Position numbers and translations under genes: made by a program. 64,000 bases of DNA, taken from contig NZ_FOKC01000005.1 in assembly GCF_900112035.1 (NCBI RefSeq), positions 186,001-250,000 on the forward strand, given 5' to 3'. A model generated the notes under the pieces. That model was not told the DNA's origin. It saw only the letters and a program-made list of their open reading frames with translations, and made no database searches. This document shows positions 18,704 to 27,504 of the stretch, piece after piece. Source of the DNA: Nocardioides alpinus. GTDB lineage: Bacteria; Actinomycetota; Actinomycetes; Propionibacteriales; Nocardioidaceae. Each line of letters starts with the position of its first letter. Positions within the stretch are counted from its first letter, which is position 1.

Positions 18704-19614
18704 CCTCCTCCACTGTTGTCGTGACCGGAGCCAACGGACTCGTGGGCAGCCACGTCGTCGCCGCGCTGGCCGAGCGGGGGGCGACGGTGCGCGCCGTCGT
18801 ACGCCGAGTCGGCACCGCGCCGAGCGCGCCGGGCGTCGAGGAGCACGTCGGCGACTTCGCCGACCCGGCCTTCGCCGACTCGGTGGTCGCGAACGCGGAC
18901 GCGCTCGTGACGACCGTGCACCCGCTCGGGTCCGGGCGTGACGACCAGCGCCGTGTCGGGCTCGACGGCACGCTGGTGATCGCCGAGGCCGCCGTGGCCG
19001 CGGCGGTGCCGCTGCTGGTCCACGTGTCGACCGCCGCGGTCTACGACCGGAGCCCGGGCACCGGCGACGTCACCGAGAACTCCGACCTGGTCGCCGACGA
19101 CGGCAACGACTACGCCGTGGTCAAGCGCGACGTCGACGCCGCGCTGGGCCGGCTGGCTGGTACGACCCGGGTGCTGCTGCGGCCGCCCGCGATCCTCGGC
19201 GCAGGTGACTCCTCGGTGTGGAACACCGTCCAGCCGGCGGTGATCGCCGAGGACGAGTCGCGGCGCCACGCGATCGCCGACCAGTCCTTCGCCTGGGTGC
19301 ACGTCGACGACCTGGCCGCCATCGCCGCGGACGTCGCGACCGGGGCGATCGCCACCGCCAACGACGCGTCCGCCGGTCCGGTCGAGCACGGCTGCACCGC
19401 CGTCAACGTCGCTGCCGGCCCGGCCACGCAGCGCGACTACCTCGGCGCGGTCACCTCGGCGCTCGGCGTCGAGCCGACCTGGGACGACGGCGACGCCTGG
19501 ACCGGGCGGATCAGCGCCGACCGCGCGCGCGGCTGGGGCTGGACGCCGCAGGTGTCGCTCGAGGATGCGCTCGCGGAGCTGGAGGCCGGCCTAAACCAAA
19601 CCTCCGCTGGTTGA
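18700..19614 (+). CDS. NAD-dependent epimerase/dehydratase (extended SDR)
   Basis: The 304-residue Rossmann-fold protein begins with the nucleotide-binding motif TGANGLVGSH and has the SDR active-site pair in DYAVVK (YxxxK). The 4-bp ATGA overlap with galM, and a GGAGG just before it, argue for translational coupling. Its substrate is not readable from sequence; context suggests a sugar or sugar lactone. The last codons and the stop TGA (19612-19614) lie inside a dispersed repeat that starts GCTGGTTGAGG, so the C-terminus NQTSAG is partly repeat-encoded. Confidence 0.82.
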   Translation: MTSSTVVVTGANGLVGSHVVAALAERGATVRAVVRRVGTAPSAPGVEEHVGDFADPAFADSVVANADALVTTVHPLGSGRDDQRRVGLDGTLVIAEAAVAAAVPLLVHVSTAAVYDRSPGTGDVTENSDLVADDGNDYAVVKRDVDAALGRLAGTTRVLLRPPAILGAGDSSVWNTVQPAVIAEDESRRHAIADQSFAWVHVDDLAAIAADVATGAIATANDASAGPVEHGCTAVNVAAGPATQRDYLGAVTSALGVEPTWDDGDAWTGRISADRARGWGWTPQVSLEDALAELEAGLNQTSAG

Positions 19615-19699
19615 GGAAGTCGCGCTAGCGACTGTCACGAAACCCCTCAGCCGGGATCGGGGTCTCGCGACAGGCGCCAGGGCGCCTTCCTCGACCAAC
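19606..19699. repeat. Dispersed palindromic repeat, family A, full copy
   Basis: The left arm begins GCTGGTTGAGGAAGTCGCG and ends CGAAACCCC; after a spacer of about 12 bases an inverted arm runs GGGGTCTCGCGACAGG to CTCGACCAAC. The two arms are imperfect reverse complements over about 40 bp. The left end provides the stop of the SDR gene. A degenerate third right-arm end lies at about 19716-19729. Confidence 0.85.
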
Positions 19700-19735
19700 G
19701 GTGGGTCGGGCGCCTCCCTCGATCAACGGGCGATC

Positions 19736-19795
19736 GCTGGTTGAGGAAGTCGCGCTAGCGACTGTCGCGAAACCCCTCAGCCGGGATCGGGGTCT
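19736..19795. repeat. Family A repeat, left-arm copy
   Basis: A 60-bp direct duplicate of 19606-19665 with one mismatch (position 19767 against 19637), 130 bp downstream. It ends in GGGGTCT exactly where the convergent GNAT gene begins to read, so its border overlaps that gene's TAG stop. Confidence 0.9.
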
Positions 19796-20219
19796 ACCGC
19801 CGGATCATCCAGTCCTGCGGTCGCGGGAGCGGCTCGAAGCCCGCGCGCGCGTAGACGTCGTGGGCGTCGCGGGTCGCGAGGAGCACGCGCCCCAGGCCCA
19901 GCGGCTCCAGCTCGGTGAGGACTGCGTCCACCAGCCGCCCACCCAGGCCGCGACCGCGGTGGTCGCGGTCGACGTACACGTCGCAGAGCCATGCGAAGTT
20001 GGCGCGGTCGGTCACCACGCGGGCGTAGGCGACCTGCTGTCCGTCGGCGGCGAAGAGGCCGACGTTGACCGAGTTGCGGGCTGCCGTCTCGACATTGTCG
20101 CGGCTGCGGCCGAGCGCCCAGTAGGCGTCGGTGCTGAGCCATCCGTGGATCCGGTCGAGGTCCATCGCGTCGAGATCGGCGCGGATCACATAGCCGTCCG
20201 CGCCGCCGTCCGTCGTCAT
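19794..20219 (-). CDS. GNAT-family N-acetyltransferase
   Basis: The 141-residue protein has the single GNAT fold: an acetyl-CoA pyrophosphate-binding motif DRDHRGRGLGGRLV, the preceding strand WLCDVYV, and a C-terminal LLATRDAHDVYARAGFEP typical of the VY-x-x-x-GF motif. Such enzymes transfer acetyl from acetyl-CoA to an amine; the acceptor is unknown. The ATG at 20219 follows AAGGAT at a good distance, and longer upstream reading would run through the csp promoter region. It is monocistronic and convergent with the SDR gene across the family A repeats. Confidence 0.85.
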   Translation of the reverse strand: MTTDGGADGYVIRADLDAMDLDRIHGWLSTDAYWALGRSRDNVETAARNSVNVGLFAADGQQVAYARVVTDRANFAWLCDVYVDRDHRGRGLGGRLVDAVLTELEPLGLGRVLLATRDAHDVYARAGFEPLPRPQDWMIRR

Positions 20220-20427
20220 GCCGAAGATCCTTGCAGGGCGCCGACGTGCTTCCGGGACCACCTGTGCTCTACAGTGGAGGTGTTGAAGGGACGAACTCGT
20301 GTCGTCCTGGCCGCGCACCAAGCTGCGGCTCGTATCTCGTACTCCTGATTTCGGTTCGCTGGACATCAGTATGGATGGCTTCAGCGCCAGGGGCAGTTCG
20401 CCCCAGCACCGAACAAAGGAAAACATC

Positions 20428-20631
20428 ATGGCTTCAGGCACCGTCAAGTGGTTCAACGCTGACAAGGGCTTCGGCTTCATCGCCCAGGATGGCGGCGGCG
20501 AGGACGTGTTCGTCCACTTCTCCGCGATCCAGTCCGGCGGCTACAAGTCGCTCGACGAGAACCAGAAGGTCGAGTTCGACCTGGCGCAGGGCCCCAAGGG
20601 TCCCCAGGCCGAGAACGTTCGCGTCTCCTGA
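20428..20631 (+). CDS. cspA: Cold-shock protein (CspA family)
   Basis: The 67-residue single-stranded nucleic-acid chaperone has both RNA-binding motifs, KGFGFI (RNP1) and DVFVHF (RNP2), after the typical [20 protein letters not shown] start. The ATG follows AAAGGAAAAC. About 200 bp of non-coding sequence precede it; part of this is probably the long structured 5' leader usual for csp mRNAs. It is monocistronic with its own hairpin terminator. Confidence 0.95.
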   Translation: MASGTVKWFNADKGFGFIAQDGGGEDVFVHFSAIQSGGYKSLDENQKVEFDLAQGPKGPQAENVRVS

Positions 20632-20642
20632 TTTTCACCACT

Positions 20643-20676
20643 GAGGGCCCCGACCGCTTCTGCGGTCGGGGCCCTC
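20643..20676 (+). terminator. csp terminator hairpin
   Basis: Two perfect 15-bp arms (GAGGGCCCCGACCGC and its complement) around a TTCT tetraloop, 12 bp after the csp stop. No T-tract follows, as is common in actinobacteria. Confidence 0.9.
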
Positions 20677-20785
20677 GTGCGTGGTGAACCTTGATGAGAG
20701 CGGCGACCGGAACGACTGGCTAGACCAGTCCGGGAGTCCTACAGTGTCGAGGTGAGCTCGGGCTGACGCACTCGTACGCCTCCGG

Positions 20786-21727
20786 ATGGGCAGCATGATC
20801 ACGACAGCCACGCACGCGACCGTCTTCTACGACGGTGCTCGGCAGTACGCCGACGAGGCGGGAGGCTTCCTCCGTGAGGGCCTCGAGCAGGGACACCGCG
20901 GCCTGGTCATGGCGCCGGCGCCCCGGATCGACCAGCTGAGGTCGGCGCTCGGTCGCGACGCCGACGAGGTGAGGTTCGTCGAGGACACCGTCGCCTACGC
21001 GCCGCAGTGGAACATCTACCGCACTCTCCTCGACTTCGCGGCCGACGCACCCGAGGTCCGCTCGTGCGTGGTCGCCGAGCAGCAGTTGCGGCACCGGACT
21101 CCTGCGGAGGTGCACGACTACCGCCGTCTCGAGGCGGCCATCAACCTCGTCTTCGCCGACCACGACGTCGACGTGCTGTGCCCCTACGACGCGGGCTCGC
21201 TGCCGGCGCACCTGCTCGAGATCGCCCTGCACAGCCACGAGTCGCTGCGCACCGACGGCCTGTCGTCACGCAACACCGGCTACGGCGATCCGACCGGCAT
21301 GCTGGCCGGGCTCGCCACCGTCACGGCTGCGCCGGCCCGCGCCACGACCCTCGTATGCGCCTCTCCTGCCGACGTGTCGAGCGCCCGCCGGCTGGTCCAC
21401 TCCCTCGGCGAGGAGGCGGGTCTCGCTGTCGACGTGGTGGACGACGTGGCCCTGGCGGTCACCGAGGTGCTGACCAACGCGCTCCTCCACGGCGAGCCGC
21501 CGACGCTCCTCCACGTCTATGACGAGGGGGACACCTGGGTCTGCCACGTGCACGACGGCGGCCACCTCCCGATCGACCCGCTCACCGGGCTGCTCCCGCC
21601 GGAAGAGCCGTCGGACCACGGCTACGGCCTGTGGCTCGCGCGGCAGCTCTGCACTGCCGTCGACGTCGGCGCCGACGCGTCCGGCACGCACGTCCGGCTG
21701 CACACGCGTACGCACGCCCGGACGTGA
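20786..21727 (+). CDS. MEDS sensor domain fused to anti-sigma-type histidine kinase-like ATPase
   Basis: The 313-residue protein has an N-terminal MEDS-type domain (about 8-165; HATVFYDG start, YRTLLDF and CPYDAGSLP motifs) and a C-terminal GHKL ATPase of the RsbW kind (about 190-308; EVLTNALLHG N-box, VHDGG, GYGLWLARQLC G-box). It lacks a phosphoacceptor histidine domain. Proteins of this design are numerous in actinobacteria and are thought to act as anti-sigma or partner-switching kinases gated by a ligand. A STAS antagonist is encoded at 57534, too far to be assigned as partner. An in-frame ATG at 20795 is an alternative start; neither has a clear ribosome site. Confidence 0.8.
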   Translation: MGSMITTATHATVFYDGARQYADEAGGFLREGLEQGHRGLVMAPAPRIDQLRSALGRDADEVRFVEDTVAYAPQWNIYRTLLDFAADAPEVRSCVVAEQQLRHRTPAEVHDYRRLEAAINLVFADHDVDVLCPYDAGSLPAHLLEIALHSHESLRTDGLSSRNTGYGDPTGMLAGLATVTAAPARATTLVCASPADVSSARRLVHSLGEEAGLAVDVVDDVALAVTEVLTNALLHGEPPTLLHVYDEGDTWVCHVHDGGHLPIDPLTGLLPPEEPSDHGYGLWLARQLCTAVDVGADASGTHVRLHTRTHART

Positions 21728-21731
21728 CGCC

Positions 21732-21748
21732 ACCTCACGCAGTGAGGT
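21732..21748. promoter_or_regulatory. Inverted repeat upstream of narK
   Basis: ACCTCAC-gca-GTGAGGT forms a perfect 7-bp-arm palindrome 74 bp before the narK start and just past the previous stop. A wider pair, TGTGACGG (21760-21767) and CCGTCACA (21793-21800), follows. These are candidates for nitrogen or nitrate regulators such as GlnR or NnaR, or the first may end the upstream transcript. No exact GlnR box is seen. Confidence 0.4.
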
Positions 21749-21822
21749 CGTGAGGAGAATGTGACGGTGCTGCCACCGCAGCAGCAGGTCGCCCGTCACA
21801 GTCCGCGACGACCCTCCTCGGT

Positions 21823-23292
21823 ATGACCACGCAGACCCCCACCCGACGCACCCGCCGCTGGATCGAGGACTGGCGCCCCGAGGACGCCGAGTTCTGGGAG
21901 ACCACCGGCCGCGACGTCGCCCGCCGCAACCTCGTCTGGTCGATCTTCGCCGAGCACGTCGGCTTCTCGGTCTGGCTGATCTGGAGCGTCTCCTCGGCGT
22001 TCCTGCTGGCGCAGGGCTTCGAGTTCACGCCGCAGCAGCTCTTCCTCCTGGTGGCCCTGCCCAACCTGGTCGGCTCGCTGCTGCGGTTGCCGTACACGTT
22101 CGCGGTGCCGAAGTTCGGCGGTCGCAACTGGACCATCGTCAGCGGACTGATGCTGCTGATCCCGACGCTGCTCTTCGCCTACGCCGTCCAGAACCCCACG
22201 ACGCCCTACTGGGTCTTCTGCGTGATCGCGGCGACCGCAGGCGTCGGCGGTGGCAACTTCGCCTCGTCGATGGCCAACATCAACTTCTTCTACCCCTCCG
22301 ACCGCAAGGGCGCCGCGCTCGGGCTCAACGCGGCCGGCGGCAACCTCGGCGTCTCGCTGATCCAGCTGCTGCTGCCGATCATGGTCGGCGGTGCCGGGAT
22401 CTTCGGCCTCGTCCAGGCCTCCGGCACCGGCATCCACCTCGAGCGGGCGGCGTACGTCTATGCCGGTCTCGCGCTGCTCGCCAGCGCCGCCGCGTGGCTC
22501 TGGATGGACAACCTCGCAACCGTGACCTCCTCGCCGCGCGAGCAGCTGCAGGTCGTCAAGCAGCGGCAGACCTGGCTGCTGTCGGTGCTCTACATCGGGA
22601 CGTTCGGCTCGTTCATCGGCTACTCGGCCGCGATGCCGCTGCTGATCAAGATCAACTTCTGGGTGCCCGAGCCGGCACCGCTCGGCACCGGCATCTACTT
22701 CGCGTTCTACGCCTTCCTCGGCGCCGGCGTCGGCTCGCTGACCCGCCCCTTCGGTGGTTGGCTGGCGGACAAGTACGGCGGTGCGCGGGTGACGCTCGGC
22801 GCCTTCGTCGCGATGACGGTCTTCACCCTCGGGGTGCTGTGGACCGTCGGCCAGCTCACGCCGAACCCGACCGCCGACCCCGCGATCGCGTCGCAGAATG
22901 CCGGCTGGTTCCCGCTCTTCCTCGGCTTCTTCCTCTGCATCTTCGCCGCGACCGGCATCGGCAACGGCTCGGTCTACAAGATGATCCCCTCGCTCTGGAA
23001 GGCCAAGGCGGAACGCTCGACCACGCCGGGCACACCGGAGCGGGCGGCCGCGCTGACCACCGCCACGCGGCAGTCGTCGTCCGCGCTCGGGGTGATCGGA
23101 GCCGTGGGTGCGATGGGCGGCTTCCTCGTCCCGCTCGCCTTCTCCGCGCCGTGGGTGGCCGACCCGCTGTCGTCGACCAAGGGCGCGTTCGCGGTCTTCG
23201 CGGCCTACTACGTGATGTGCGGGATCATGACGTGGGCGCTCTACCTGCGCCGACCGGTGCGGGCCCACGGGCTCGCCGCCGCCGAGATCTGA
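21823..23292 (+). CDS. narK: Nitrate/nitrite transporter, MFS NarK family
   Basis: The 489-residue inner-membrane protein has about 12 hydrophobic segments. It carries the NarK nitrate-signature regions: GVGGGNFASSMANINFFYP (about 142-160) and, in the second half, GIGNGSVYKMIPS (about 380-392), both glycine-rich helices that line the nitrate path. A cytoplasmic N-terminal DWRPEDAEFWE motif is typical of actinobacterial NarK/NarU-like proteins. It lies 23 bp before the nitrate reductase gene, so uptake and reduction are co-transcribed. Presumably it imports nitrate for assimilation. Confidence 0.93.
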   Translation: MTTQTPTRRTRRWIEDWRPEDAEFWETTGRDVARRNLVWSIFAEHVGFSVWLIWSVSSAFLLAQGFEFTPQQLFLLVALPNLVGSLLRLPYTFAVPKFGGRNWTIVSGLMLLIPTLLFAYAVQNPTTPYWVFCVIAATAGVGGGNFASSMANINFFYPSDRKGAALGLNAAGGNLGVSLIQLLLPIMVGGAGIFGLVQASGTGIHLERAAYVYAGLALLASAAAWLWMDNLATVTSSPREQLQVVKQRQTWLLSVLYIGTFGSFIGYSAAMPLLIKINFWVPEPAPLGTGIYFAFYAFLGAGVGSLTRPFGGWLADKYGGARVTLGAFVAMTVFTLGVLWTVGQLTPNPTADPAIASQNAGWFPLFLGFFLCIFAATGIGNGSVYKMIPSLWKAKAERSTTPGTPERAAALTTATRQSSSALGVIGAVGAMGGFLVPLAFSAPWVADPLSSTKGAFAVFAAYYVMCGIMTWALYLRRPVRAHGLAAAEI

Positions 23293-23315
23293 TCCCCACG
23301 AGATCTGAAGGCCTG

Positions 23316-25502
23316 ATGACGACCACCCACTGCCCCTACTGCTCGCTGCAGTGCGGCATGCGGCTCACCGGCCGGCGCACGCCCGAGGTCTCGGCCTGGG
23401 AGGAGTTCCCGGTCAACCGGGGCGCGCTGTGTCGCAAGGGCTGGTCGGCGGCCGGTCTCTACGGCAGCCGCGAGCGGCTCACCTCACCCCTCGTCCGGGA
23501 CCGGGCGACGGGGGAGTGGATGGCGGTGACGTGGGACGACGCGCTCGACCGCGTCGCTGCGGGCATCCGCGCCGCGCAGGCCGAGAAGGGCCCGGACGGC
23601 GTCGCCGTCTTCGGCGGTGGCGGACTCACCAACGAGAAGGCCTACTCCCTCGGGAAGTTCGCCCGCGTCGCGCTCGGCACCTCGCAGATCGACTACAACG
23701 GCCGGTGGTGCATGTCGTCGGCTGCGTCGGCCGGCATCCGCGCCTTCGGCCTCGACCGCGGCCTGCCCTTCCCGCTCGCCGACGTCGAGGAGGCCGATGT
23801 CCTCGTCCTCGTCGGCTCCAACCTCGCCGAGACCATGCCGCCGGCTGCCCGCCACCTCGACCGGCTGCGGGCCCGTGGCGGCCGGGTCGTCGTCATCGAC
23901 CCGCGGCGTACGCCCACCGGCGACCGCGCCGACCTGGTGCTGCAGCCCGTGCCCGGCACCGACCTCGCCCTCGCGCTCGGGGTGCTGCACCTGCTGGTGG
24001 CGTCGGGCGCGGTCGACGAGGACTACCTCGCCGCGCGCACCACGGGCTGGGCCGACGTACGCGACTCCGTCGCTGCGTGGTGGCCCGAGCGGGTCGAGCG
24101 GGTGACCGGGATCGAGGCGTCGGAGGTGCGGGCGCTGGCCGCGATGGTGGGTGGTCCCGAGGCTCGCTCCGCTCGCACCCCGACCACACCCAGCGAGCGG
24201 CCCAAGGTCATGGTCCTCACCGCTCGCGGCGCCGAGCAGCACTCCACCGGCTCCGACACCGTCCTGGCCTGGATCAACGTCGCCCTCGCGCTCGGCATGG
24301 TCGGCGAGCGGGGCGGCGGATACGGCTGCCTCACCGGGCAGGGCAACGGCCAGGGCGGCCGCGAGCACGGGCAGAAGGCCGACCAGCTGCCCGGCTACCG
24401 GCGGATCGACGACCCCGCCGCCCGCGCCCACGTCGCGGGGGTATGGGGGGTCGAGCCCGACTCGCTGCCCGGCCCCGGGCGCTCGGCGTACGAGCTGCTC
24501 GACGCCTGCGGCACCGACGACGGTCCCTCCGCGATGCTGGTCCTCGGCTCCAACATCGTGGTCAGCGCGCCCAACGCCACCCAGGTCACCCGACGGCTCG
24601 AGGCGCTCGACCTGCTGGTGGTCTGCGACGTCGTGATGTCGGAGACCGCGGCGATCGCGGACGTCGTGCTGCCGGTGACGCAGTGGGCCGAGGAGACCGG
24701 CACGATGACCAACCTCGAGGGGCGGGTGATCCTGCGGCAGAAGGCGATCACGCCCCCGTCCGGGGTGCGCTCGGACCTCGACGTGATTGCCGGACTGGCC
24801 GCGCGCCTCGCCTCGCCGGTGGAGTTCGCGACGGACCCGGAGGAGGTCTTCACCGAGCTGGGCCGGGCGTCGGAGGGTGGACCGGCCGACTACTCGACGA
24901 TCACCTATGACCGGATCCGCGACGAGGGCGGCGTCTTCTGGGGCGGCGAGCGGCTCTTCGGCTCGACCTTCGCGCACCCCGACGGTCGTGCACGCATGTA
25001 CGCCGTGGAGCACCGTGGAGCGGCCGAGGTCCCGGACGATGACTACCCGATCCACCTCACGACCGGACGGGTGCTCGCGCAGTACCAGTCCGGCGCCCAG
25101 ACCCGCCGCGTCCGCGCGCTGCCGGACGACGGCCCGTTCGTCGAGCTGCACCCGTCGCTCGCCGGTCGCCTCGGCGTGGTGACGGGGGACCAGGTGCGGA
25201 TCTCCACGCGGCGGGGGTCGATGACCGCGCCGGCACGGGTGGTGACGACGATCCGCCCCGACACCGTCTTCGTCCCGTTCCACTGGGTCGGCACCAACCG
25301 GCTGACCAACGACGCCCTCGACCCCGCCTCGAAGATGCCGGAGTTCAAGGTCTGCGCGGCGTCCCTCGTCCACGTGCCGTTGGTCGAGCAGGCGCCGCTG
25401 CCGGCTGAGCACGTGCCGCCGCTGGTCGAGCACGTGCCGCCGCTGGTTGAGCAGCGAGGAGCGCCAGCGACGAGCGTGTCGAAACCGAGGCTCCCCGCAT
25501 GA
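23316..25502 (+). CDS. nasC: Assimilatory nitrate reductase catalytic subunit (Mo-bis-MGD)
   Basis: The 728-residue cytoplasmic enzyme reduces nitrate to nitrite. A [4Fe-4S] site is formed by C6, C9, C13 and C39 (CPYCSLQCG, GALCRKGW). NGRWCMSSA (about 128-136) contains the molybdenum-ligand cysteine; GSNLAETMPP, GRGAEQ-like (ARGAEQHSTG) and GNGQGGREHGQKADQLPG bind the MGD cofactors, and the C-terminal molybdopterin-binding domain starts near TTGRVL. Two repeat-derived stretches are inserted: about residues 279-292 (PEARSARTPTTPSER) in the middle, and a C-terminal tail from about 690 with PLVEQ/PLVEH repeats. The ATG at 23316 is the first in frame before the Cys motif. The stop overlaps the next gene by 4 bp. 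Confidence 0.92.
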   Translation: MTTTHCPYCSLQCGMRLTGRRTPEVSAWEEFPVNRGALCRKGWSAAGLYGSRERLTSPLVRDRATGEWMAVTWDDALDRVAAGIRAAQAEKGPDGVAVFGGGGLTNEKAYSLGKFARVALGTSQIDYNGRWCMSSAASAGIRAFGLDRGLPFPLADVEEADVLVLVGSNLAETMPPAARHLDRLRARGGRVVVIDPRRTPTGDRADLVLQPVPGTDLALALGVLHLLVASGAVDEDYLAARTTGWADVRDSVAAWWPERVERVTGIEASEVRALAAMVGGPEARSARTPTTPSERPKVMVLTARGAEQHSTGSDTVLAWINVALALGMVGERGGGYGCLTGQGNGQGGREHGQKADQLPGYRRIDDPAARAHVAGVWGVEPDSLPGPGRSAYELLDACGTDDGPSAMLVLGSNIVVSAPNATQVTRRLEALDLLVVCDVVMSETAAIADVVLPVTQWAEETGTMTNLEGRVILRQKAITPPSGVRSDLDVIAGLAARLASPVEFATDPEEVFTELGRASEGGPADYSTITYDRIRDEGGVFWGGERLFGSTFAHPDGRARMYAVEHRGAAEVPDDDYPIHLTTGRVLAQYQSGAQTRRVRALPDDGPFVELHPSLAGRLGVVTGDQVRISTRRGSMTAPARVVTTIRPDTVFVPFHWVGTNRLTNDALDPASKMPEFKVCAASLVHVPLVEQAPLPAEHVPPLVEHVPPLVEQRGAPATSVSKPRLPA
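24151..24187. repeat. Palindromic insertion inside the nitrate reductase gene
   Basis: Arms GTGGTC and GACCAC enclose GGCTCGCTCCGCTCGCACC. The inner part resembles the core of family A (CTCGCTTCGCTCGC at 39510). It encodes the arginine- and proline-rich stretch between MVGG and RPKVMVL, which looks foreign to the family alignment as I recall it. Confidence 0.5.
25442..25486. repeat. Family A repeat at the 3' end of nasC
   Basis: Starts GCTGGTTGAGCAGCGAGG and ends GTGTCGAAACC, the most compact form of the family. It is read through in frame as VEQRGAPATSVSKP and is preceded (from about 25393) by two degenerate 21-bp tandem units, CCGCCGCTGGTCGAGCACGT-like, that look like stuttered copies of its left end. 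Confidence 0.85.
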
Positions 25503-26896
25503 CCGACCACGTCGTCATCGTCGGCGGCGGCATGGCGTCGGTCCGCCTCTGCGAACAGCTCGCCGGCGCCGACGTACGCCTCACCGTCCTGGCCGACGAA
25601 CCCCACGCCCCCTACAACCGCATCCTGCTCTCCGCCGTCCTCGAGGGCACCTACTCCGCCGACGCCCTGACCTTGCGGTCGCCCGCGTGGTTCGGGGCGC
25701 AGGGGATCGACCTGCGACTCGGCGCCCGTGTCCTCGAGATCGATCGGGAGGCGCGCGAGGTGGTGCTGGTCGACGGGGAACGGGTGGGCTACGACCGGCT
25801 CGTCCTGGCGACCGGATCGATCCCCACCCTCCCGCCGATCCGCGGGCTCGTGCGCCGTGACGGCGCCCTCCACCCGAAGGTCCACGCCTTCCGCAGCCTC
25901 GAGGACTGCACGCGCCTGGACGCATCGGTGTCGGCGCTGGTCGAGTCACCCCGCGCCGTCGTCATCGGCGGCGGCCTCCTCGGCCTCCAGGTCGCCCGCG
26001 CCCTGTCGGTCCGCGGCGTGCTCACCGAGGTCGTCGAGGGCGCCGACCACCTCCTCGCCAGCCAGGTCGGGCCCGCAGGCGGCAGCGTCCTGGCCCGTGA
26101 CCTCCGCCGCCTCGGCACCGACGTCTACACCGGCGCCCGGGCGATCCGGATGACCGACGACGGCGTCCAGCTCGACAACGGCGCGCTGCTGCCGACCGAT
26201 CTCGTCGTCCTCACCGCGGGTGGTCGTCCGTCGACCGCGCTCGCCCGGCGTGCGGAGCTGATGGTCGGCCGCGGGATCGTCGTCGACGCCTCGCTGACCA
26301 GCGTCACCGACGAGCGCATCCACGCGATCGGCGACTGCGCCGAGCACCGCCGTCGTACGACCGGCTTCGTCCCGCCTGCCTGGGAGCAGGCCGAGGTCCT
26401 GGCACGGGTGCTGCGCGCGGAGGAGGCGACGTACGACGGCCTCCGCAGCGTCGCGCGCCTCCGCGCGACCGGCCTCGACGTCGCCGTGCTCGGCGATCCC
26501 CGGACCGCTGAGGGCGAGGTCGTCGAGGTGACGAACCCGATCGCCGGCTCGCACCGGCGCCTCGTCGTCCACGGCGGCCGGATCGTCGCGGCGGCGCTGG
26601 TCGGTGACCTGTCGCGGGTCGGTCTGATCACCCAGCTCTACGACCGCGGCACGATCCTCGGACCGGACGAGCCCGGCCAGCTCCTGCTCCCCGAGGCCGA
26701 CGACGCTCCGGCGCCCCTGCCCGACGAGGCCGAGGTGTGCGCGTGCGCGGGCGTCAGCGCGGGGGAGGTCCGGGCCTGCGGATCGGTGGCGCAGTGCGTC
26801 GACCGGACCCGCGCGACCACGGGCTGCGGCGGGTGCGCGGACGTCGTACGCCGCCTGGTGGGCGAGAGCGGCCGAGCACCCGTCCCCGTCGGCTGA
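25499..26896 (+). CDS. FAD-dependent electron-transfer subunit of nitrate reductase with BFD-type [2Fe-2S] domain
   Basis: The 465-residue flavoprotein should pass electrons from NAD(P)H to the catalytic subunit. It has an N-terminal FAD motif VVIVGGGMASVRL, a second dinucleotide motif VVIGGGLLGLQVA (about 157-169), and the FAD-closing HAIGDCAEH. A C-terminal BFD-like iron-sulfur domain has C414, C416, C443 and C446 (CAC, TGCGGC). The layout equals the FAD and BFD half of NirB without the sirohaem part. The 4-bp ATGA overlap with nasC supports a complex made in step. Homologues are often annotated nasB; I leave the symbol blank. Confidence 0.85.
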   Translation: MTDHVVIVGGGMASVRLCEQLAGADVRLTVLADEPHAPYNRILLSAVLEGTYSADALTLRSPAWFGAQGIDLRLGARVLEIDREAREVVLVDGERVGYDRLVLATGSIPTLPPIRGLVRRDGALHPKVHAFRSLEDCTRLDASVSALVESPRAVVIGGGLLGLQVARALSVRGVLTEVVEGADHLLASQVGPAGGSVLARDLRRLGTDVYTGARAIRMTDDGVQLDNGALLPTDLVVLTAGGRPSTALARRAELMVGRGIVVDASLTSVTDERIHAIGDCAEHRRRTTGFVPPAWEQAEVLARVLRAEEATYDGLRSVARLRATGLDVAVLGDPRTAEGEVVEVTNPIAGSHRRLVVHGGRIVAAALVGDLSRVGLITQLYDRGTILGPDEPGQLLLPEADDAPAPLPDEAEVCACAGVSAGEVRACGSVAQCVDRTRATTGCGGCADVVRRLVGESGRAPVPVG

Positions 26897-26913
26897 GGTC
26901 AGGCGCTCGCGGG

Positions 26914-27027
26914 TCAGCGCTGAGGCTTGCGCGGCCCCTGGACAGCGGCCACGGCGACCTGGACCACACCGGCGCTGAGCATGCCCAGCACCTGCGCCAG
27001 CGAGCGGACGTACATGGGGGTGGGCAT
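26914..27027 (-). CDS. Possible 37-residue small hydrophobic protein
   Basis: The ATG at 27027 is preceded by GGGAG at a proper distance. The peptide has one hydrophobic stretch (LAQVLGMLSAGVVQVAVAAVQG) followed by a basic tail PRKPQR, so it could be a single-span membrane peptide. It lies 77 bp downstream of the DUF1304 gene on the same strand and may be the last gene of that operon. I do not recognise a family. Confidence 0.4.
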   Translation of the reverse strand: MPTPMYVRSLAQVLGMLSAGVVQVAVAAVQGPRKPQR

Positions 27028-27104
27028 GGTGGTCTCCCAGGGTGAGGGCACCCGTCCGGGGTGCGACATACCGGCGGTACCCCGAATGGTCGAGAGCATG
27101 CGCC

Positions 27105-27503
27105 TCAGGCCGCGATCACGACCAGGGCGAGCGCGGGGAGCGCCGCCGAGGCCACCGTCCCCATGGCGCTGCCACCACGAGGCAGCCAGAGGCCGAGCAG
27201 GTCGGCCACGCCCATGGCCAGCCCCGCGAGCAGCATGTAGAGGCAGCACACGACCACAACCGTGACCCCGGTCGACTCGTCGCCGTGGTTGACCATCCAG
27301 AGACCGACCAGCGTTCCGACGCCTGCGAGCGCGTTGCGGGCGCCGATGCAGAACGACCACAGGTGGACGTGGGCGATGCCGTGGGCCTCGATGTGGAGGA
27401 AGCGCTGTACCCACGGCCGGTCGATGAGGAACGCCTCGAGCGGGAAGACGGCGATCAGGATGATGGCGGAGAGGCCGGCGCTGAGCTGGGCAACGGTGTC
27501 CAT
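27105..27503 (-). CDS. DUF1304 family membrane protein
   Basis: The 132-residue protein has four predicted membrane helices. It shows DUF1304-like features: an early EAFLI motif in the first helix, a HIEAHGIAHVHLWSFCIGARNA-type loop region and a final hydrophobic helix. Function of the family is unknown. It starts 1 bp after the methyltransferase stop, so the two genes are one MarR-controlled operon. Confidence 0.7.
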   Translation of the reverse strand: MDTVAQLSAGLSAIILIAVFPLEAFLIDRPWVQRFLHIEAHGIAHVHLWSFCIGARNALAGVGTLVGLWMVNHGDESTGVTVVVVCCLYMLLAGLAMGVADLLGLWLPRGGSAMGTVASAALPALALVVIAA

Positions 27504-27504
27504 C

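Noticed and set aside
21728..21822. GlnR box before narK
   Set aside because: GTGAC at 21761 is present, but the paired GAAAC half-site at the right spacing is not (GCCAC instead), so a GlnR site is not claimed. A lone GAAAC before nirB (33173) is likewise insufficient.
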